From JANYLB01 sp963837715 (GTDB lineage Bacteria; Actinomycetota; Acidimicrobiia; IMCC26256; JANYLB01), in NCBI GenBank assembly GCA_963837715.1, contig CAWIOF010000001.1, positions 9,177-73,176 on the forward strand: 64,000 nucleotides of DNA, read 5' to 3'. Positions 58,434-64,000 of this stretch are shown here, one piece after another; position 1 is the stretch's first letter, and each line of letters begins with the position of its first letter. The notes beneath the pieces are model-generated. The model worked only from the letters and a program-made list of their open reading frames with translations. It was not told the DNA's origin and ran no database searches. A program made the translations under genes and the position numbers.

Positions 58434-58447
58434 CGAACACATGTTCG
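58434..58447. promoter_or_regulatory. LexA (SOS) box upstream of the HNH/DUF222 gene
   Basis: CGAACACATGTTCG matches the Gram-positive/actinobacterial consensus CGAAC-N4-GTTCG. With the preceding base it also resembles the mycobacterial TCGAAC-N4-GTTCGA. It lies in the 320-bp leader between the HNH gene and the next gene, so DNA damage should induce the nuclease. Confidence 0.8.
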
Positions 58448-58567
58448 TATGTCAAGCGCGAAGCCCGATCCCAGTGGTTGCCCCGCCTCGCCGACCTGCC
58501 GTTCGACGAACGGTCGCTCCTCGAACTGCGCCGCACGATCGAGTACCGGCGGCAGCGGCTGCTGTGA
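58448..58567 (+). other. Possible C-terminal gene remnant (39 codons) in the 320-bp gap 58330-58649
   Basis: Directly after the LexA box an open stretch encodes KREARSQWLPRLADLPFDERSLLELRR and ends with TGA at 58565-58567. It has protein-like composition but no start codon, so it could be the tail of a gene whose front was replaced when the HNH block arrived. The rest of the gap shows only the LexA box and leader. Confidence 0.35.
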
Positions 58568-58649
58568 GCGACCGAGCGTCGGAGAGGCTTGGCGCGCACC
58601 CGAACCGGGTACGGCTCGGGCGATCAGTCGACCGAGGATCGGAGCGAGC

Positions 58650-59093
58650 ATGGCAGTGACGGTGGAGCGGACGTTCACGATCGACCCGGCGCCGGCCACC
58701 GTGCTGAGCTACCTCGAAGACTTCTCGAACGCCGAGGAGTGGGATCCGGGCACGGTGCGGTGCACCCGCCGCGATTCCGGACCGGTCCAGGTCGGATCGA
58801 GCTGGGACAACACGTCGAAGTTCGCCGGCACCACCACCGAGCTGCTGTACCGGCTCGAAGCCCGGACCGACGAGCAGCTCGTCTTCGTCGGCCACAACCA
58901 GCGCGCCACGTCGACCGACACGATCACCGTCACGCCGTCGGGTGCCGGCAGCCAGGTCCACTACCGGGCCGAGCTCGAGCTGCAGGGGATCATGCGGTTC
59001 GTCGCCCCGATCGTGAAGCTGCTCTTCGAGCGGGTCGCCGACCGCACCCGCGACCAGATGCAGACGGTGCTCGACCGCCTCGTCACCCGCTGA
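58650..59093 (+). CDS. SRPBCC-fold polyketide-cyclase-like protein
   Basis: 147 residues from ATG 58650 (GGAGCGAGC upstream). TVERTFTIDPAPATVLSYLEDFSNAEEWDPGTVRCTRRDSGPVQVGSSW and the final amphipathic helix FERVADRTRDQMQTVLDRL fit the START-like ligand-binding fold. The ligand is unknown. 62 bp before the NAD(P)-binding gene, same strand. Confidence 0.87.
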   Translation: MAVTVERTFTIDPAPATVLSYLEDFSNAEEWDPGTVRCTRRDSGPVQVGSSWDNTSKFAGTTTELLYRLEARTDEQLVFVGHNQRATSTDTITVTPSGAGSQVHYRAELELQGIMRFVAPIVKLLFERVADRTRDQMQTVLDRLVTR

Positions 59094-59155
59094 GCCGACC
59101 GGGTTCCGGCCTCGCCGGGAATGACCGCGGTCCCCACCGGGGTTCGACGCAGCGC

Positions 59156-59803
59156 ATGACGACTCTCGGGATCATCGGAGCAGGCAACATCGGCAGCCAC
59201 GTCGCCCGGGCGGCGATCGGCCACGGCGACCAGGTGGTGATCAGCAACTCCCGGGGGCCCGACACGCTCGTCGATCTCGTCGCCGAGCTCGGCCCCGAGG
59301 CCCGCGCCGCGACCGCTGCCGACGCCGCGGCCGCCGGCGACCTGGTGCTCGTCGCCATCCCCACCAAGAACATCGACGCGGTCCCGGTCGCGCCGCTCGC
59401 CGGCAAGGTGGTGATGGACACGAACAACTACTACCCCCAGCGCGACGGGCAGATCGCCGCGCTCGACGACGAGTCCACCACCGTCTCCGAGCTCCTCCAG
59501 GCCCACCTTCCCGAGTCGAAGGTGGTGAAGGTGTTCAACAACATCCCCGCCGCCGACATCACCGGCGACGGCAGCCCCGCCGGCACGCCGAACCGGCGCG
59601 CCCTGCCCATCGCGGGCGACGACGCCGACGCCAAGGCCACCGTCGCCGCGTTCGTCGACGCCATCGGCTTCGACGTCGTCGATGTCGGTCCGCTCGCCGA
59701 GGGCTGGCGCTTCCAGCGCGACACGCCCGCCTACGTGTCCCGTCAGAACGCCGACGAGCTGCGGGCCAACCTCGCGGCGGCGAAGCGCTACCGGGACATG
59801 TGA
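59156..59803 (+). CDS. NADPH-dependent F420 reductase-like protein
   Basis: 215 residues from ATG 59156: MTTLGIIGAGNIGSHVARAAIGHGDQVVISNSRGP (GxGxxG nucleotide loop with SNSRG, the NADP 2'-phosphate site), VVMDTNNYYPQRDG and KVFNNIPAADI. This fits the NAD(P)-binding F420-dependent NADP oxidoreductase/ProC-like family, which moves electrons between NADPH and F420 or reduces small substrates. Intact. Confidence 0.88.
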   Translation: MTTLGIIGAGNIGSHVARAAIGHGDQVVISNSRGPDTLVDLVAELGPEARAATAADAAAAGDLVLVAIPTKNIDAVPVAPLAGKVVMDTNNYYPQRDGQIAALDDESTTVSELLQAHLPESKVVKVFNNIPAADITGDGSPAGTPNRRALPIAGDDADAKATVAAFVDAIGFDVVDVGPLAEGWRFQRDTPAYVSRQNADELRANLAAAKRYRDM

Positions 59804-59850
59804 CGTCGGGCGGTCCCCGGGTGCGGTGTGCTCGGTGCCGGCGCGCCGCA

Positions 59851-60877
59851 TCACGCGACCTCCTTGCCGTCGGGTCGGAGGACGCGGAGGTCGGTGCCGT
59901 CGAACTTCGAGCTGCCAGCCGGGTTCGTGGACGACGTGGTGGTGGCGGTCGCAGAGCAGGACGAGGTTGTCGGCCGCGGTCGGCCGCCGTCGACCCAGTG
60001 CGTCACGTGGTGCGCGTCGCACCAGCCGGGTGGTCGGTTGCAGCCCGGGTATCGGCATCTGTCGTCGCGTACGACGATCGCCCGCCGCAACGGTGGTGGG
60101 ACGGTGCGTCTCGATCGGCCGACGTCGAGCGGCTCCGACGCCGGTCCGGTGACGACCCGCGCGACCGAGCAGTCGCAGAGGACCTCCCGCATGTCGTCGG
60201 GGTGGACCGGCCCGGTGAACGCACCGTCGCACCGCCCGAGCGTCCCTCGGTGAGCGGTCGTCCCGTCGACGACGTAGGAGACCTGGGCCCGCGGGCGTAC
60301 CCGGCTCGCCGATCGACCTGCGCGAGCGCAACCTCGCAGATCCGCACGAACGCGGCGGCGCTCGCGCTCCGACGACGGCCGGGGATCCGTCCGGCTCGGG
60401 CGGATCGGTGTACGCGTGCAGCGCGGTCGTGACCGTCTCGGCCGCGGCGTCGCCGAACTCGGCCGACAGCACGGTGCGTTGCTCGAACGGTGCGTGAGAC
60501 GTGGAGACCGTCGGGCACCCGCGGTTCGGAACCGTCGGCCCGGGCGAGGTTCCGGAAGTGCGCCGTCGCGCGCCGCAGGTTCCGTGCGTCGCCGTCGCGG
60601 GCGAGGTCGAGGAACACGTCTTCGCAGCGCGGCGTACTCGCTCGTCGCGCCCCGGCACCCGGGCCGCGACGATCGTGCGCATCGCGCCGGTCGGGATCTC
60701 GCCCGACCGCCACGCCGCACCCGTCTCGCTGAGCAGCTCCGACACCTCGCCGCATTCGATCGCGGCCTTCGCGTCGCCCTCGCGCATCCCGGTCCGGTGC
60801 CGCAGCCACGCCGCCGTCGACGCGGCGCCGTCGACCTGACCGACCCCGCGGACGTGCCGCATCGCCAGCGCCGTCAT
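59851..60877 (-). pseudogene. HNH/DUF222 gene, deleted and frame-broken copy
   Basis: Starts with MTALAMRHVRGVGQVDGAASTAAW: the first codons join directly to the segment that lies about 70 residues into the intact copy, so about 0.2 kb is missing. After ARVPGRD the frame changes repeatedly (near 60240-60660). The HNH motif CRYPGCNRPPGWCDAHHVTHWVDGG and the C-terminal RVLRPDGKEVA remain. Not expected to make an active protein as written. Confidence 0.85.
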
Positions 60878-60981
60878 CTCCATCACCTCCACCCGGACCA
60901 GATCACCGGCCGGAGACCGTCGTGGACACAGGGTCACGGACGGGGGAAGCTGTCCGGGACCGGGCTCGACCTCACGAATAC

Positions 60982-60993
60982 CGAACATGTTCG
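60982..60993. promoter_or_regulatory. Shortened LexA-like box of the decayed HNH copy
   Basis: CGAACATGTTCG is the 58434 box with two central bases missing, giving CGAAC-N2-GTTCG. The altered half-site spacing should weaken LexA binding. Flanking bases (ACC before, GTGTCAAGCG after) match the intact copy. Confidence 0.65.
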
Positions 60994-61000
60994 TGTCAAG

Positions 61001-62567
61001 CGGGCTGAAGGCCGAGTTCCACGACCAGGTCGTCGACGAGTTCCGCCGGGCCGACGAGCAGCACGTCGACTCCGGCGCGGTCCGGGTGCGACGGGCCGTC
61101 GCCGAGTGGATCGTCGCGACGCGCGACGAGTTCGGTGAGCAGAGCGCGCTCATCGCCCGCGAGGCCGGCAAGTCGCGCCGGCACATCCCGCTGCGGCGGC
61201 TGTTCAAGGAAGCGCCCGACATGCTGACCGCGCTCAAGCCGTGCTGGGCGATGAGCCCGCTGGTGGTGAGCCAGCTGCTGCCGGGCGACCGGCAGTACTT
61301 CGACGTCGTCGTGTTCGACGAGGCGAGCCAGGTGACGCCGGCCGACGCCATCCCGGCGATCCTGCGGGCGAGCAGGTCGTCGTCGCCGGCGACGAGCAGC
61401 AGCTCCCGCCGACGGCGTTCTTCCTCGGCACCGACGAGGACCACGCCCGACGACGAGACGCGACGGGGTCGACCGCCGACGGCAGCCGATCGACACCTGG
61501 ATCGGGGACCGCCGGCTTCGAGTCGATCCTCGACGTGCTGACCGCGATCCTCCCGTCGCGTACGCTCGGCTGGCACTACCGCAGCCGCGACGAGCGGCTC
61601 ATCGCGTTCTCGAACGCCTACATCTACGACCAGAGCCTGGTGACGTTCCCCGGCGTGACGGCGGCGACTGCCTCGCCCACGTGCGGGTGCCCGCGCCGCC
61701 CCGGCCTCGACGCCGACGAGAGCGCGGCGCCGAGGTCGACCGGGTCGTCGGGCTGATCCTCGAGCACGCCGCGCTGCGGCCGGCCGAGTCGCTCGGGGTG
61801 ATCACCATGGGGTCGGTCCACGCCGAGCGCATCGACGAGGCGCTGCGCCGCGCCCGCCCGACCGCCCGACCTGGACGCGCTTCTTCGCCGAGACGGCCAT
61901 CGGCAGAGACCGACGAGCCGTTCTTCGTCAAGAACCTCGAGCGCGTCCAGGGCGACGAGCGCGACGCGATCATCCTCTCGATCGGCTACGGCAAGCGAAC
62001 GCCGACGGCCGGCTGCCCTACCGCTTCGGCCCGCTGCTCACCGCCAGGCGGCGAGCGGCGGCTCAACGTCGCGGTCACCCGGGCCCGCCGCCGGATGACC
62101 CTGGTCCGTCGTTCAGCGCCGACGACATGGACCCGGACCGCGCTCGACCGCCGAGGGCGTCGAGCTGCTGCGCCGTTCCTGCAGTACGCCGCGGGCGGCG
62201 GCAACGACCTCGGCGGCGCGGCCGCAGGAGCACCCGGCGCTCAACGCCTTCGAGATCGACGTCCGCGACCGGCTCACCGCGGCCGGGATCCCGGTCATCG
62301 CCCAGTACGGCGTCGGCCGGCTACTGCATCGACTTCGCCGCCACCCATCCGACCAGCCCGGCCGATATCGTGCTCGCCATCGAGTGCGACGGCGCCACGT
62401 ACCACTCCTCGCCGACCGCCCGGGACCGCGACCGGCTGCGCCAGGAACAGCTCGAACGGCTGGGCTGGCGGTTCCACCGCATCTGGTCGACCGACTGGTT
62501 CGCCGACCCCGACGCGGAGGTCGCGCGGGTCAAAGGTACGTACGAGCATGGGCCGCGGTCGCGCTAG
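61001..62567 (+). pseudogene. Partial second copy of the helicase-nuclease gene
   Basis: Matches the C-terminal half of the 39753-43934 gene from AEFHDQVVDEFRRADEQHVDSGAVRVRRAV through FDEASQ, LGWHYRS, NLERVQGDERDAIILSIGYGK, NVAVTRARRR and the nuclease IECDGATYHSSPTARDRDRLRQEQLERLGWRFHRIWSTDWF, ending at about 62533. The helicase front half and DUF3320-like tail are missing. Many one-base losses break the frame (around 61370, 61450, 61670, 61730, 61880, 62000, 62110, 62220 and 62320). The left junction lies directly in the leader of the decayed HNH gene. No start codon of its own. Confidence 0.88.
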
Positions 62568-62629
62568 CGCCGCAGCTTGGCGCGGTGGAAGGAGAACAGG
62601 CTGATGCCGAGTTGACGTCCCTTGGCGTG
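62564..62629 (-). pseudogene. C-terminal tail of an unknown minus-strand gene, cut by the IS
   Basis: The minus strand reads AKGRQLGISLFSFHRAKLRR followed by a stop at 62564-62566. The frame runs into the left edge of the IS256-like element. It looks like a real C-terminus, but I cannot assign it. Confidence 0.35.
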
Positions 62630-64000
62630 GTGTAGGTGGTTGAGGGTCCACCGTGAGGTGGGCCACCGGCGTGATCCTCGACGTGACCTTGCCGGGATAC
62701 ACGAAGGAGACCACGCCGGTGGCCCTCACCGATTCTGACCTGTCCGAGCTGCTCGACGCGCTCCGCGCCGGGGAGATGATCGACATCATCCGCACGAGCG
62801 TGGAGTGGATCCTCCAGGAGCTGATCGAGGCCGAAGCGACCGAGGTGATCGGCGCCGGCCCGCACGAACGCACGCGGACCGGACGAACCAGCGCAACGGG
62901 CACCGGCCCCGGCTGTTGTCGACCAAGGCCGGCGATGTCGAGTTGAAGATCCCGAAGCTGCGGCGCGGGGTCGTTCTTCCCGTCGGTGTTGGAACGGCGC
63001 CGGCGGATCGACCGGGCCCTGTTCGCGGTGGTGATGGAGGCGTGGGTGCACGGCGTGTCGACCCGCAAGGTCGACGACCTCGTCGCGGCGTTGGGCGTCG
63101 AGGCGGGGATCTCGAAGTCCGAGGTGAGCCGGATCTGCGCCGAGCTCGACGTGACCTCGACGCGTTCCGCACCCGCCCGCTCGACCACGTCGAGTTCCCC
63201 TACGTGTTCGCCGATGCCACCTACGTGAAGGGCCGGGTCAATGGCCGGGTCGTGTCCCGGGCGGTCGTGGTCGCCACCGGGGTCACCGCGACGGGTGATC
63301 GTGAGGTCCTCGGCGTCGAGGTCGGCGACAGCGAAGACGGGGCGTTCTGGACCGCGTTCCTGAAGGGCGCTCCGGGCCCGAGGCCTCGGCGGGGTGCAGC
63401 TCGTGATCTCCGACCATCACCTCGGGCTCAAGGCAGCGATCGCGGCGGTGTTCATCGGCGCCGGCTGGCAGCGCTGCCGGGTCCACTTCATGCGCAACGT
63501 GCTGGCCCGGGTCCCGAAGGCGTCCGCTCGAGATGGTCGCCGCCGCGATCCGCACGATCTTCGCCCAACCCGACGCCGACCACGTCCGGTCCCAGCTCGA
63601 CGAGGTCACCACGATGCTCGGCCGCCAGTTCCCCGACGTCGCCGCCATGCTCGCGACGCCGCCGAGGACCTCCTGGCGTTCACCACGTTCCCCCAAGCGC
63701 ACTGGCGCAAGATCTGGTCGACGAACCCGCTCGAGCGCCTCAACGGCGAGATCAAGCGCCGCACCAACGTCGTGGGGATCTTCCCCAACGACGCGTCGTC
63801 GCTGCGGCTCGTCACCGCCGTCGTCGTCGAGACCCACGACGAGTGGGCCGTCGCCGAGCGCCGCTACCTCTCCGAAGAGTCCATGGCGAAGCTCTACGCC
63901 ACCCGCGACGATGACACCCCCGAGGAGGCGCCCCTGGCCATCACCGCCTGAGCAACACGAACGACCGACGTCGAGCAACACACCGACGGCCGACCTACAC
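62630..64000 (+). mobile_element. IS256-family insertion sequence (right end at or beyond window edge)
   Basis: It contains one IS256-type transposase. Probable terminal inverted repeats: GTGTAGGT at 62630 and ACCTACAC as the last eight bases of the window, with further partial similarity inward. Size about 1.37 kb, normal for the family. Flanking target duplications cannot be tested because the right flank is outside the window. Confidence 0.8.
62719..63951 (+). pseudogene. IS256-family transposase, several frameshifts
   Basis: From GTG 62719 the reassembled product is a normal mutator-type transposase of about 410 residues: EVIGAGPHERT, GDVELKIPKLRRG, GVSTRKVDDLV, LDHVEFPYVFADATYVKGRVNGRVVSRA (first Asp), VQLVISDHHLGLKAAI (second Asp), WQRCRVHFMRNVLARVPK and WSTNPLERLNGEIKRRTNVVGIFPN (Glu). 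The pieces lie in different frames, with breaks near 62870, 62975, 63150, 63375, 63525 and 63655. All catalytic motifs persist, so as written the gene is broken, but the breaks may be sequencing errors at a low-quality contig end. Confidence 0.85.

Noticed and set aside
1..64000. tRNA, rRNA, riboswitch or replication origin
   Set aside because: I saw no cloverleaf with TTCRA-type arm, no rRNA-like conserved stretch, and no DnaA-box cluster. A dedicated scan (tRNAscan, Infernal) would be needed to exclude short RNAs.

Overview
The window is GC-rich (about 70% by eye), coding-dense DNA with typical high-GC actinobacterial traits: GTG starts, leaderless promoters, an actinobacterial-type LexA box, and families common in Actinomycetota (LLM-class F420-type oxidoreductase, DUF2277, 13E12-like HNH/DUF222 proteins, LPxTG surface proteins, DUF11 and DUF4082 domains). 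I infer an actinomycete, possibly an Acidimicrobiia relative. That placement is inference from gene content only. I saw no rRNA, tRNA or CRISPR array.

Layout. 1-6.5 kb: signalling genes (a two-domain nucleotide cyclase-ATPase-TPR protein cut by the left edge, a TPR protein, a membrane diguanylate cyclase). 6.5-14.6 kb: a carboxylesterase, a secreted DUF11 protein, an HtrA-like protease, an EamA exporter and a MarR-MFS operon. 14.6-18.7 kb: a catabolic cluster (nitroreductase and acyl-CoA dehydrogenase, divergent from an APH-fold kinase and an LLM oxidoreductase). 18.7-26 kb: secreted or lipoprotein genes (CAP, PQQ-type sugar dehydrogenase, DMFase-like protein with DUF4082), a metallophosphoesterase and a DUF4230 protein. 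26-28.7 kb: an ArsR-SRPBCC operon and a RecB-like nuclease of the TM0106 type. 28.6-39.7 kb: a Baeyer-Villiger-type monooxygenase, two LPxTG surface proteins, two serine hydrolases, an SDR, an alpha/beta hydrolase and a cupredoxin. 39.7-43.9 kb: a 1,393-residue helicase-nuclease. 43.9-56 kb: GH15, a molybdopterin oxidoreductase-DUF2867 fusion under a TetR regulator, DsbA-like, SnoaL-like, P450, TrmO, an XRE-STAND regulator, hemerythrin and a cupin-MarR operon. 56-64 kb: a patchwork of second copies (VOC, SnoaL, HNH/DUF222, helicase fragment) ending in an IS256-type element.

Two features dominate. First, about a dozen otherwise well-conserved genes carry one (once, three) single-base frame breaks. 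At several, removing one base restores a canonical motif, so sequencing or assembly error is more likely than gene death. The density rises sharply over the last 4 kb, and the window stops at a probable IS terminal repeat, which is consistent with a contig end. Second, segments of 42-50 kb recur as degraded copies at 56-62.5 kb, including the nuclease half of the large helicase fused to the promoter region of a decayed HNH gene next to the IS.

Regulation is unusually readable. ArsR, TetR and two MarR genes each have an upstream repeat or promoter that fits local autoregulation. The intact HNH/DUF222 gene has a 14-bp LexA (SOS) box, and its decayed copy has the same box shortened by 2 bp.
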